Shown piece after piece: positions 46,930-59,550 of a DNA stretch of 64,000 nt. Made by a program: the position numbers and the translations under genes. The notes under the pieces are model-generated. The model did not search any database, was not told where the DNA came from, and saw nothing but the letters and a program-made list of their open reading frames with translations. The DNA comes from Dermanyssus gallinae (lineage: Eukaryota > Arthropoda > Arachnida > Mesostigmata > Dermanyssidae): contig QVRM01002238.1 of assembly GCA_003439945.1 (NCBI GenBank), positions 495,001 to 559,000 on the forward strand, written 5' to 3'. Within the stretch, counting starts at the first letter, position 1. Each line of letters starts with the position of its first letter.

Positions 46930-49900
46930 GTCCAGCTGATCTTAGTTGATACTAAAGCATAGTTAACGGCAATGGTTGACGTCCGTAGGCCATGTCTTCG
47001 TGTCGTTCGTGTGGGGACCAAGCCGAGTAAGGAGAGCGTCGGCGCCGACACCGCCGAGGGCATCGGAACAGGAATCAGCGGCAGGAACAGCGACAATGGC
47101 GGACGGACTACGCGTGGGAACAGAGCCCACCCGCACGGTGGAGTCTGGCCTGGCCTGGCCGAGGCGCTCTGCGTGCAGCAACAGCAAGTGGGCACGGCAA
47201 GCAGATCGCAGAACAGACGACTGAGCAGCACAGCAACTCTTGTTAGCGCTGGCCCTTGGGGGCGACGTGGGGCAGAGTTGAGGGACGAAAGCGAAGGGAC
47301 CGGGGGAGTGGAGAAGAAGGAGAAGCAGGAGGAGAAGGATATGACGTTGTAGGTACGACAACGACCACAACAACTACTACAACGAGGACGACGACAGTGG
47401 CCACAAAGGCGGGACAGTGGCCAGCATGGGAGTGGTCGGCCGACAAGGGCTCGGCGCGGCCCGAGGGGGCCTTGCTGCGTGGGGAGCATGGGGACTCACT
47501 GGCCCTAGTCGGAGTCGCAGTAGTAGTAGTAGTGCGTTGTAGTAATAGCAGCAACAGCAGCAGCAGAAGGACCGTAACGCTCCGAAGAGCCGACGTGGCT
47601 TCGTTTCTGCCTGCCTCGTTCGGTCGCTCGGTCGCTCGCTCGTTCGTTGGTTGACGCTATCACGGGTAGAAGTTCTAGTATTAGTAGTAGCAGTAGTAGT
47701 AGTAGTATTAGTAGCTCTATCCGCCACCGTCAATGCTGCTCCAGCTGCTGCTGCCTCTGCTGCCGCCGCCGCCACACCATTGCCTAAGCACGACTATCGC
47801 ACAACTCAGCGACCGGCCCAGCGGCCTAGCAGCTAGCACAGTTCGTCGTCCTGCCCCTGTTCTGTCCCCATCGATTGCCCCAGCGCCAGCGGCTCCGGCG
47901 TCGCCCCCTGCTACCAGTGAACGTCCCGAGTAGCTGCAGTCGTAGCAGTCGGTGTGGTAGTTGGTCCTTGTTCTCCCCAGCGCCTGTCTCGGGAGCGGGG
48001 CCAGGATGGCTGGGGAGAGCACCTCGCTGATCCCTTCCCCCCCCCCGCCCTGTGTGGGGCTGCCTCTGTGTCTGCGGGCGGGCAGACGTGTGTCAAAGGA
48101 GAAGAGAGCGAGCGAGCAAGCAAGCAAGCGAGAGATAGGTAGATAGATAGACGCTTACTACCCGCTTCGCTAGACGAGATCGTCGTTGCTTCGTCGTTGC
48201 GATCGCTGCCCTCCTCAGCTCGGCCCAGCACGGCTACGCCTTGTAGCAGCGTGGCAGGCTGAAGCCGCCTGCGGCAATTCAGGCCGTTGCCGCCCTCGCT
48301 GCTCATGCTGGCAAGGCAGCGGCGGGCGCGGTGATGACGTTGATGTGGTGGAGGTAGTAGTAGCGGTCGTGGCGATGGTGGTGGTGCTGCAGCTGCAGGC
48401 CAGGCCAGACGACGCTCGACAAGCCAAGCGCCTGCGAGGCCGTACCAACAGAGGACGCCTCGTTACGGGGCTGCTAACAACAACACCGCTGCTGCTGCTT
48501 CGGTTCGGGCTGCTGCTAGACGGCTGAGCGGGCAGGGCGTCCGATCTATCGACGTCGGAACGAGTAGCAGTTGTCCTACCAGTAGAAATCGGCGTGTGGA
48601 ACGCAGCACTAGTAAGGGGGCAGTAGTAATGGTGGTGGAGGTAACAAACGTAGTACTGATGACGTTAGGAGACTGTACAAGGCTAATTGTAGTAGTAGTA
48701 GTAGAAGTCTGAGGAACAACAGTCGTTCTTGTAGAAAAAGATGTCGTTATCTTGCTGTTGCTGCTACTACTACTACTACTACTACTACGACTACTTGTAG
48801 TACTACTGGAAGCAAACAGCTCAAGGACGCTACTCTGCAAGTGATGACCTACAAGCCGGCAGCAACAACAACATCGATGATGTCTATGCTGATAATAAAA
48901 GAATGTCAAGAATATCAAGGAGGAAGATAACTATTGTAGATCGTGCTAAGCGGGCTGCTTTAGAGGGCTAACAGCTGTTGAACGGCGGTGACGGCATCCA
49001 TAGCGGTCGTGGTCATGATGTTTCTCTTTCTACCTCCCGTTCTGCTCCCCCCTACCCCTAAAAGTATTGTACTTCGTCACGATTTTACTCTGGGGACATA
49101 TCTTACTAAACAATTGCCACATAAGCTTATTCCTGCTTCCCGACGGCCTACTTACTTCAAGCCTTACCCTATGTCATTTTTTCACATCAAGTAAGGCTTG
49201 AGACATTGTCAATTCTTTAGCCAATCCATAAATGCACAATTCACGGCCCGTTCCCGTATATGTCTCAATTTCCTCAAGTGCCTTAGGTCGATGGCTGTTT
49301 TGTGCCCCTGCGGACCAGTCAGTGCCTGTGGCTGCAACAAACACAGGTGGAGCTGCCGGTCACGTTCACACGGTCTAAGCTGATGCCCTTTGCAGGCTGA
49401 TTGACAGTACTTTTGTATTCTCTATTCCACCGACCCAGGTAATCGTCCTTGTACTACGCTCACCGGGCAACCTTTTTGAAGTTCGAAATAGGCTAGCGCC
49501 AATAGCGTACGGTGACGGCAACACATATGAGTAGCGTACCGTAATACGACAGGAATTTACACTGCCGTTCGATAGCGCTCAGCGGCATGACTTGACCGCT
49601 CGACATTGTAAGCAGCTGACGCAGTGGGACTGACTACCTATATAGCTTTCTGTCTATGCGCTTGGATAACAACGCAGAACCTAAACCGAAAGGGGAACAA
49701 GCGTCCTTCCTCTAGCGTCGACGACGCTACGGCCGCCGTGTACACCGTCGTTGTCCTGGTGACAGTTGAGTGCGGGGGGGGGGGGGCAAGGGCAATGGGG
49801 GCGCCGGGGGTTGAGGGAGCAAACTCGAAGGAGCCACCACTCGGTGTGCCGAAGGCGTCGTCCTGTCGAGGGAATCGCCAGAGTCGCAGAGAGTCGTCGT

Positions 49901-50760
49901 GTGTCGTTGGCGGCGACGGCTGCGGAGGCGGCGGCGTGTGTCCGCAGCAAATACAATGGCAGTGCGGGGCGCCGGTGGCAGTGGGCACCACCACAGCGGC
50001 AAGTCGCTCCTGGCAGAGGGCGAAATAGCCGCTCTCTGCCGCGACGACTCGGCGACTCGAGGATCCTTCTCTCTTTGCGTTCGTCCCTTCAATCCCCTTG
50101 CCCACCCATCCGGTCGCTCGGTGGGGGTCGGTCGGACGGCAGAGTGGGCAAACCGGACCGCCTGGTCCTGCAAGGAAGGGCCTGTCCCGCCTCTGACGAC
50201 GACGAGGCCGGCCAGCCAGCCAGCCATCCCCACAAGCGACCCCGTGCGTGCAGCCAGTGAACGGACCGGTCCGCGACGGACGACGATACAACCCAACAAC
50301 CACGACAGGCTGGCTGGTCGAGCTGCTATCGTAGCGAGTCGCGTCGGCAGGCCCGAACGACCGACAGGCAGAGTTCCTCCGCGCCGCTTCGATTTTCCGC
50401 TGGTGGTAGTGGTGGTGCCTTCTCCTGCTGCTGCTGGTGATGGTATAGATTCCCGGTGGTACAGCGAACAGCCGGGCGGGGTGGACGGATGGACGGACGC
50501 TCACTCGCTGGCTCGCTCTGCGTGTCCACCACCATAATAGGCGTTACTACTACTACTACTGCTACGTAGGACGACAACGTCAACGAAGGCGACTACTGCT
50601 GCTACCACCACCACCGCCGCCATCACCACCACCACCACTACTACGCACTGGTCTCTGCGGGACTTCTCGCGCAGGCGCGCAGGCCCGGCTCACTGGCGGG
50701 CTCAACGCCGCCGCCGGCGCCGCCGATGATGACGCCGCGGACGACGACGACGACGACAGC

Positions 50761-50892
50761 AACAACAACAACGACGACAACAGGAACAACAACAACGACG
50801 ACAACAGGAACAACAACAACGACGACAACAGGAACAACACTAACGACGACAACAGGAACAACAATAACAACGACAACAACGACGACAACAGG
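50761..50892. repeat. 24-bp minisatellite
   Basis: The unit is eight triplets, AACAACAACAAC followed by GACGACAACAGG. There are three perfect copies, one with two changes, and one expanded copy. It translates as Thr-rich on one strand and Val-rich on the other, giving spurious ORFs. Confidence 0.9.
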
Positions 50893-53408
50893 AACAACAA
50901 CGATTCCATCGCCGCCACTTGTTTTCGTCGGTCGTCCTTCAATGTGACGGCAGCGGCCATGGCAGCAGAGCCGCAGTGGGGTCGCCGCCGTCAGGCGGTT
51001 GCCGTCGTCCACCTCCTGCCGTCGAGGCTGCTGTCGTAGTTGGAAGGCGAGGCGAGGCGGGGCGGGGCAAGACGGGTGGTGGGGGTGTAGCAAGCGGGGT
51101 ATGTGGTGGGGTTACTGTGCCCCTTCGTGCCTGCCCATCAACGATCTATCCAAGCAACCAACCACCTACCTCGATCTCGATCCAGAGCACTGCGGTCTGC
51201 TGTCGCGTCACTCAACCTACCGGCGGACCGAGCCCCCAAGCTCGGCGACGGCGATACAATTGCGGCTAAAGCCGAGGCAGCAACAGCAGCAGGATCAGAA
51301 ACAACAGCAGCAGCAGCAGCAGCAGTCAAGCCAGCCAGCTGCAGCAACAGCAGACGCATCGGCAGCTTTGTGACGTTATCGACTGGTCGGCCACATAGAC
51401 AGACACACGCTGATGATAGTCGCCACATCGTCACAAACGAACGCAGTGACAAACAGACAGGGAGGAAGGGGGAGCGAGCGTGCGAGAAAGAGAAAAAAAT
51501 CGAGATAGATCGAGGGGGGCAGAGATACAGACTGACTACGCTCATGTGTTGTTTGTAAGTCTCTCTGTCTGTCAGGTCACCTAGGTGGTCGCTGGGAGCT
51601 CGCTGCGCGCAGGCAATCACCAATGATGTCCTTCTTACCACAGCCTCCCTCCACCACCACCACCACCCCCTCCTTTGACAGGCGTACTACAGCATCCCTC
51701 GAACTCAATGACCCGTAGCTTGGGCTATTGGACACACACACTGAGGACCGGCTGGGGACACTACGATCACTAACACTGCTGTGGCGGCCAGTAGTAGTAG
51801 TAGTAGTAGTGGTCGTAGTGTAGTCTACTCCAATCATATTGGTGCTTACTTCAAGGGGCAAGATCATGACTGAACAGTCCTTTTATAAAACTACATATAA
51901 ACATATATGCGTCGTTCAATTGAGCGGTTGGCCGGTTATTGTTAGCCTTAGCCGGTAGGCGTTCGAATTTTCGAATTTGTCATTTCTGTCAACTGTATCC
52001 AAACAAGCTTTTGTAGCGGTTAAACTCCTGTTTGTCAGTGTTGTTGTTCTTGTTGTTTTTGTTGCTGTTGTTGTTCTTATGGTCGTAGTCATAGTAGTTC
52101 TAGTAGTAAACGTAGCATTACTGCTCATAGTAGTATTACAGTAACAACAATAGAACGTATGGGTTCTGTTGCTGTTGTTATTGTCGCTGTGATTATTGTT
52201 GTTTGTCTCCTTTATTGTTCGTGTTTTTGTTGCTGTTGTTGCTCCCTTACTGTTCGCGTTGTTGCTGTTGTTCATACTGTTATTATTGTAATTTTGTTGT
52301 AAGTTGTTCATACTGTTATTATTGGCGTCGACGTTGTTGTTGTCGTTGTCAAGTTTTAGGTTTTCCTCGGATGCGTTTGCTATGCGTGTTAACGTGTCGA
52401 TATCGTCATTCTGAGCTGACGACAACAACTCACGCCACGATAGTTGGCACGCCGACGCAACATCGGACGGACGCTCCGACGAGAGTTGCCACGAGTTCGC
52501 CACGTCACGAGATAGCGTCACGGCAAGTCTACGGCTGGCCGGTAGATAGATAAATACGTAGATAAATAAATAGATAGATAGATAGATAGAGACATGGAAG
52601 AGAATGGATGATGAGTGGACAAATTGATGATGAGTAGACGGTGGAGCAAAACGCAGCAGTGAAACGGACGCAACGCGTCAAGGATGTTTCGACATGGTCA
52701 TACGGTCAGTCTGCCACGCATCGAGCGACGAGACCGCCTGATGACGCCGCGACACAACCAGCACAGTTGGCCTCTGTGCGTCGGCATCACGGACGGCCAG
52801 CGGCCTGTCTGCCAGCTTTTCAGTGCCAGCGACGTCGAGCCGCGCGTCGAGTTTCACGGAGTGCGTGTTTGCAAGCTGCATCACAAGGCGGTGCTGCCTA
52901 CAGGCTCTTCTTTTTCTTCCTCTTCTTCTCCTCCCCTTTATCATAATCATCACCACCATCATCAACATCATATTTCTCTATTCATTTTTCCTTTTATGAT
53001 TTTTCCTCTTCCTTTTCCTTTTTCTCTTCATAGATCTTCTTCGTTTAGCTGTTGTCGGAAGCACATACTCTTGTCGCCCACATTTGGCTGCGCGTGCCTC
53101 GACGCGTCACTCGTCGATTGACGCTCTTTCGATTTCGGCAGCTTCTACGCTTGCTACTACTACTACTACTACTGATCGCTATAATCGCTACGATTGTTGC
53201 TGGTACGGGTACAGCTGGGTTCGATGCTGCTGTTGCTGCTGCTGCCGCGCGATTGGCACCGAAACGGGTCAATGACGACAGCGCAGGCTCGTACGAGCCG
53301 CCTAAACAGGACAACGACGATGACGTCGATGATTTACTCTAAATAGCAAACTAGCGCGCGGCAACCATTCATCAAGTAACAAACTCGCCAACGCATAGTT
53401 AGCTCCCT

Positions 53409-53516
53409 AACTAGACTTCACTTCGATATCTGCCCAACTAGACTTCACTTCGATATCTGCCCAACTAGACTTGACTTCGATATCTGCGTAACTAGACTTG
53501 ACTTCAATATCTGTCT
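53409..53516. repeat. 27-bp minisatellite, four copies
   Basis: The unit is AACTAGACTTCACTTCGATA followed by TCTGCCC. Copies 1 and 2 are identical; copies 3 and 4 have progressive changes at the C/G in ACTTSACTTC and at the last three bases. It is not a simple triplet array, unlike the neighbouring repeats. Confidence 0.92.
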
Positions 53517-53726
53517 AATGATAAATCTGACTTTTGAAACTATTTTCCTACCAACTATGTACATACGTACATAACCTAACTATATCTAAGTGTAGGATAC
53601 AATATCAGTTGTTCATTGTCGATTTGTCCATTCTTCCGTCGTTCGCTCAGCTGTGTCATCATCGTGGACACCTCCTCGGACTAACTACTACGATCATCTC
53701 TGTCTCGGTCTGACTTTGTTTCTCTT

Positions 53727-53729
<3 letters not shown>

Positions 53730-53759
<30 letters not shown>
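53730..53759. repeat. (TA)n microsatellite
   Basis: 30 bp of pure AT repeats, followed by a second short run at 53768-53778. Confidence 0.9.
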
Positions 53760-53762
<3 letters not shown>

Positions 53763-55900
53763 GCAGATATATATATATGTTTACTTATTTAGAATTATAT
53801 CGACTATTTTATAAGAGTACCTCTATCCCTCTCGCGCGCTTGCTATCTTTCCCTGCTCCCGCGGTCGCTGTAATCCTGGCTCTACGCTACCGGACGCTGC
53901 ATGTAAATCGTGGCCTTTATCGAATGACGGACTGCGACGCTGTTGTTGTTGCTATTGTTGCTCTTGTTGCTCTTGTTGCTCTTGTTACTGTTGTTCTCGT
54001 TGTTGTTGTTTTCATTGCTGCTGTTGTTGTTGCTGCTGTTGCGTGGCCGTACTCCTCGCGTAGTAGCAGTCAGTCGCGCAAGAAAGACGCCCGCGCTGGT
54101 GGAGGCGGCCGATGTTATCGCCGTTGTCGTGGTCGGTCGAGTCGACGCTACACGACGCCAACAAGTAGTCGCAGCGGCAGCAACAGCAGCTTTCAGCTAC
54201 AACCGCCAAGCCAACGTCGCGCCATGAGCTGCTAACGCACACGCACACAGTATGAGCGACGCTACCTATTCCTCTCTCTCTCTTTCCCTACGCGGCCACT
54301 CTTCCTCCCCCCCCCCCTCCGCCTACAGCCTGTCTGGTTCTACTGCTCGCAAGATCTCTCTATCTTTTTCTCTTGCTCGATCGCTCTACACATACATTCA
54401 TGGTTCTCTCTTTGTCTCCCCGTCTCGATCTCTATCTCTCTGTTAGCCTTTGTTTCTCGTGCACACTGACTGTCTCATTCCATGCGCCGCTTCCAGCGAC
54501 GTTACGCAGCGATCAGCCGCGTCGTCATGCGAAGCGTCTAGCCGTTACATCGTCGCTGCTGTCTTTGTTGCTGTTCTCGTTGATGTTATTGTTGTTGTTG
54601 TCCTTGTTGCTATTTGTGTTGTTGATGTTATTGTTGATGTTTTTGTTGTCCTTGTGTAGTTGTTGTCCTTGTTGCTGTTCTCGTTGACTTTATTGTTGTT
54701 GTTGTGGTCATCGTTGTTGTTACTGTTACTGTCCTTGTCGTTGTTGTTGTTGTTATTGTTATTGTCGTTGTCGCCGTCGCGCTTTCAACATCAACCACAA
54801 ATGCGTGCGTTGTCCGTCGCCTGTTGCGGTTATTGTTGATGCGGTTTGTATTGGTTTTGTTGTTGTTGTTGCTATAGTTTCTACGATTTCACAGTGGGGC
54901 TGATGCTTATACCGTCGTTGTTGATGTTGTTGTGGTCGCCGGCGCCGACAGTACCTGCATCGCATCGCATAGCAGCAGCAGCAACAACAACGCGTGACGC
55001 TGACGCCGACGTCGAGGATGGCTTCAAGTTGCTTGGGCAACAGCAGACGTTGGTTGGCATCGTACGCGATGATGCCAATATACGATGATTATTCGGCAAC
55101 TGGAGAGTTGCTACTTATTCTACCGACCGTTCCCCTCCATCAATACATCTCCCCCCACCCCCCCGCCGCCCGCTCTCTATCTCCCTCTCGGTATTTTTCT
55201 CTCTTGTGTGCGTCTTGCCGTCATCTCTACCGTCGTTCTGGACCACCTACCTACGTACTAAGCTACCTATATGTATAGGATAAATAGAGAAACCAAGAGA
55301 TAGCGGAAACCAGACGGACAACTAGCGATGACGCGAGCGTTGGTTGGTTCGCGAGTTCGCCGGCAGATCGTCGGGCGCCGCGTGTTGGTGGTGGTTGTCG
55401 TCGCTTGCTGAGATTCTCTCAGTGTTATAATGCTTTTATTAATAATAATAGTATTATTATTATGAGCCTTACTATTGCCTGCTAGCTTGCCTAGTTAGGT
55501 TTCAGGTTTAATTGCTATTAATGATTATAATGGTGATTAAACCTTATCAAAATACTAGGGATTACTAGTTTATTCCCTATTCCTCTCCCATTTCCTTCCC
55601 ATTACTCCGTGATGCCCTTTTCTGTTGGCCTGCCTTCGGTCTCGGTGCGCGAAGTTCGATCTCTGGTGGTGGTCGTTTGCGTCGTCGTCGTCGTCGTTGC
55701 TGTTCGATCTCGTCGTCGTCGTCGGTTGTTGTAGCTGAACTGGTTGTGGTAGAGATGTATCATCGGTTTGTTTCTCTGTCAGTCGTCGATTCCTCGGTCT
55801 GTCCGTTTGTCTGTTCGGTGTTTCGTCTCTCGATTTGTTTGTCCAACCATATGTTTGTTTGTCCGCCGACCTGTCTGTCTGTAGAGCCGCTGCTGCTGCT

Positions 55901-56025
55901 GTTGTTGTTGCTGATTCTGATGTTGTTGTTGCTGATTCTGATGTTGTTGTTGCTGATTCTGATGTTGTTGTTTCTGATTCTGATGATGCTGTTGCTGATT
56001 CTGATGTTGTTGATTCTGATGTTGA
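55901..56025. repeat. 21-bp minisatellite
   Basis: The unit GTTGTTGTTGCTGATTCTGA plus T is repeated about six times, the last two degenerate. The minus strand would encode a SESATTT-type repeat, producing a Ser/Thr-rich shadow ORF. Confidence 0.9.
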
Positions 56026-56851
56026 TGTTGTTGCTGTTGCGGTTGCTGCGGTTGCCAACGAAGCGAGCCTGGCTTTCCGGCTAACAGGACGCTGGAGAGT
56101 TGCTTACTTGTTGCTTACTTGGGTCGTTACAGTAGTGGTGGTGGTAGCGGCGGCGGCAACCAAAACCACCACCACCATCATCATCACCACTAATCATCAT
56201 CATCAGCATTACTACCATGAGCATCAATGCCGCTACTGCTGCTGCTGCAGCCCTGTCGACGCTCCCGGCCGGTCTCGGCGACGCTGGAGGACAGCAGCGG
56301 CGGCGAACAATACCAGACGCGTAAACACAGATAGACGATGATGATGGTGATGATGATGATGATGTGATGACGACACGCCGCGCGCTCGTTCGCCTGCTTT
56401 AATGCTAAGCGTCGTCGCCGTCGTCATCATCATCATAGTTGTAGCCATAGTGGTCTCCGCCGCCCCTGCCAGAGATCGCTGGCCGTTGCTGCTGCTGCTG
56501 TTGCTGTTGTTGTTGCTGCTGCTGCTGTAGCCGCAGAAGCAGCAGCAGCAGCAGGAACAACAACAACAAAAACAACATGAACAACGCTCATAGCCACAAC
56601 GACGTGCGGCGGAGACGCTGGCGGCGCCAGTGGCCTCAGCGTCGCCTCAATCAGAGAGATATATGTACGACGACGACGACGACGGCGGCGATGAAGAAGA
56701 CGTCGTGTCTTGGCGTCGTCGGCTAACTGACCGGCTGCTGCCGCTGCTTGTCGATACCGCCAATCAACTCGACTGCGGTGGCGGAGGACGGCGGAGGACG
56801 GCGGCAACGCGACGGTACGGTTAACAACAACAAGAACAACAACAAGGGCCA

Positions 56852-57110
56852 TAACGGCGGCCACTAACGCCGACGACAACAACAACAACAACAGCGACAA
56901 CGGCGGCCGCTAACGCCAACAACAACAGCAACAACGGCGGCCGCTAACGCCAACAACAACAGCGACAATAGCGATCGCTAACGCCAACAACAACAGCAAC
57001 AACGGCGGCCGCTAACGCCAACAACAACGACAACGGCGGCCGCTAACGCCAACAACAACGACAACGGCGGCCGCTAACGCCGACGACAACAACAACAACA
57101 GCAGCGACAT
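56852..57110. repeat. ~33-bp minisatellite carrying NotI-type octamers
   Basis: About seven copies of a unit consisting of AACGGCGGCCGCTAACGCCA and a (CAA/CAG) tail of variable length, so spacing ranges from about 30 to 47 bp. Most copies contain GCGGCCGC; one has diverged to GCGATCGC and the first to GCGGCCAC. On the minus strand it can be read as Leu/Val/Ser/Ala-rich peptide. Confidence 0.85.
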
Positions 57111-59550
57111 CAGCGTCGTTGGCGGCCGCTGCTGACGCCAACGACGAGGGAGCCGAGGGCCGTGGCGGTAGCAACGTGAACGACGAGCTCGGCGGCGAAA
57201 TGCCTCTTCTTGGCTCGTATCGACCGCCGGCAGCAGCAGCAGCAGCAGCAACAACAGCGAATAGCGGTAGGGATCGCGGTAGCACGCCGTAACGGCGGCG
57301 GTGGCGTCGGCGTAGTCTGTCGTTACCGGCTGAAGCTAAGTTAACTATGGACGGCGGTCGATCGGTCTGGACGACGCTACAGCCAATACCGAGATTGATG
57401 ATGATGCTGCTGCTGATGATGATGATGATGATAACTACTATGATCTGCGACCGTCTGCGACCGGCTGGAAACGATGAGCCATAGCCCAGATTCAAACGCA
57501 GCTTTCGATATATTTTCACCTCATCAATGTTTTGGCTCTCCAGCCTTCTCTCTCCGCCCCCGCTCTCTATCTCTCTCTCTCTCTGTCTGGCCCCTCGTCT
57601 CCCCCTGCCATATCTTGTCCCCTTTGACTGTTGTGGCTGTTCTGTTTTGTCTTGTGTTCATTTGTTCAACGAGAGACGAGAGATCCTATGCCCCACGTCG
57701 AACCCCACGTCTCGAATCAACCCGCTGCCTTCTCCGCAAGCACAAACTGCCATAGCACAATCCAGCCGCTGCTGGATCGCAAAGCGATCGACTCGCGCGA
57801 GTGCGTAGCCGCCCAATGAGTTACGCCGACGAAACCTGCCCCGACGTATCTACGTTAGTGTGCAACCAAAACTACGTGGTCTAATCATGCCGAAAACTAT
57901 GATCTTGGTCACAGCAACAACGTTGTTGCTGCTGCTGTTGCTGCTGCTGAGGATGACAAACTTCACGACCTCATTATCACGACCTCACGACGAGCATTAT
58001 TGCTCACGCCGCTGGCATGATCGCATGATCATTGTTGATAGACCTGCGGTCACTGTCTTCGTTGCGATTACAGTCGGTACCGTCAAAACCGTAAACATGG
58101 TGCGACCTATGTTGCAGCCGCCACACATATTGTTGTCCTACCAGTTGGCATTGTTATTCTTGTTGCTGATGTGGTTGTTGTTGTTGTTGTTGTTGCTGTT
58201 GTTGTGGTTTTTGTTGTTGAAGTCGAGTTATTGTTCTGGTTGTCGTCGTTGTTGTTATTGTCGTCTTTAAAGTTAGCGACAAACCTGTCCCCTCGCAAGG
58301 ACTGCAACCTCTTGCAGCACAGTACTAATAACACTAGTAAACTTAATCAAGTAGCAGAGAATTCGTTCAGTCGATCTGAGCCAGTTACGATACGTATAAT
58401 AGCGTAGGTGAACATTGTCGTCGTCGTCGTCGTCTTTAGAGCGCGACATTCGTCATGTGATGCGACGCGACGCACCGTGGGTCGCCGATTCGACGCCATC
58501 GTTGACGTGGCGTTCTCAAAGCTATTATTCTCGGACGACTAGCTACTCCAGTCGAATTGGCCTCAGTTGAACGCTGGAGCGACACGAATTACACCGAATT
58601 GAATCACGCTGGCTGAACCGAAAAACTCATCGACATCGAAACGCCCTTTTGCCTTGATCTAGCCGTGGTGGCAATCAGTCAGGTTCGAGGTTATAGGACC
58701 GCAGAACTTTAGCCAACTTAAACACTGCGTGTGTTTATAGCGGGGTCATAACGTTCGTAGCACGTATTCTCTGCCTCCCTCCCTATCTCTCAAAACTGGC
58801 GAGCTCTCTTGAGCTAACAGAGGAAACAGGTGGCCTACACGTGGTCCGTTTGTCATCTATGTAGGTCAATTCGTCGTAGTGTACTGTCATCCGTTTATAG
58901 TGCGACTTGTTGTGATACAATGTACTTGTACTCATCAGTGCTGATCTACGGCTGCTACTCTATGACCACACAGTCATGACTAAAGATGACTAAAGGACAA
59001 CTTGAATTCCAACGCAACCAACGCAAATTGCGGTCAATAAACACGCATATGTGTTATCCATAAGCATATACTTAGCAAATACGCTCGCCTTCTAAAAATG
59101 CTGCGCGTATATTTGTACGTTATACATTCGGCATTTTGAAATAGCCTTGCCCCCGCCTGTTAGACAGCATTTTACGGAACAGAGTTTATGTGCGTGAGCA
59201 CGTATCCATATTAGGAAATTGATGATTTTATGGAACCAATCGTGCTCGGTCAACTTTCACTTACGCTTGTGGATTGGCGCGGGTATGTCTAACATCCACA
59301 GTGCGGATAAACAACCGCAAACAAGTCCAACGATAATCAGAGAGAGACAAAGGAATCAGAGAGGAAAACAAGCATGTCTGGTTTATAACAAGCCGCTCCC
59401 GAAGCAGCACTACACGCACAGCAAATAACAACGAAACTGGACAGGGCAAGTGAGGCATCAAAGAGCAGGAACAAGAACAGATAACAACGCATCGAAGTGC
59501 AATCTTCTCTTGCCTGCTCTGCGTACTCGTGGCTTGTGTACTACACTAAC

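Larger units (their letters stand above)
43220..59550. other. 16.3-kb intron of the MADF/BESS gene
   Basis: This span joins the two halves of the first MADF domain, since splice phase and protein sequence agree. It holds the SINE at 43800-44055, unique AT-richer DNA to about 45.3 kb, and then GC-rich, triplet-repeat DNA. A (TA)n array at 46824-46924, G-runs near 45620-45637 and 49773-49786, and several minisatellites also occur. Many ORFs of 100-290 codons in this part are repeat translations without domains. Alternative first exons or a nested gene cannot be excluded. Confidence 0.65.

Noticed and set aside
49638..50504. 288-codon minus-strand ORF in GC-rich DNA
   Set aside because: Overlapped by four other long ORFs in different frames; Arg/Pro/Ser composition follows GC and triplet content; no domain, no supporting splice pattern.
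51916..52521. 201-codon minus-strand Asn/Thr-rich ORF
   Set aside because: The first 60 residues look protein-like, but the rest is translated AAC/ACA repeats and no splice partner in phase was found; kept only as a weak possibility of a nested exon.
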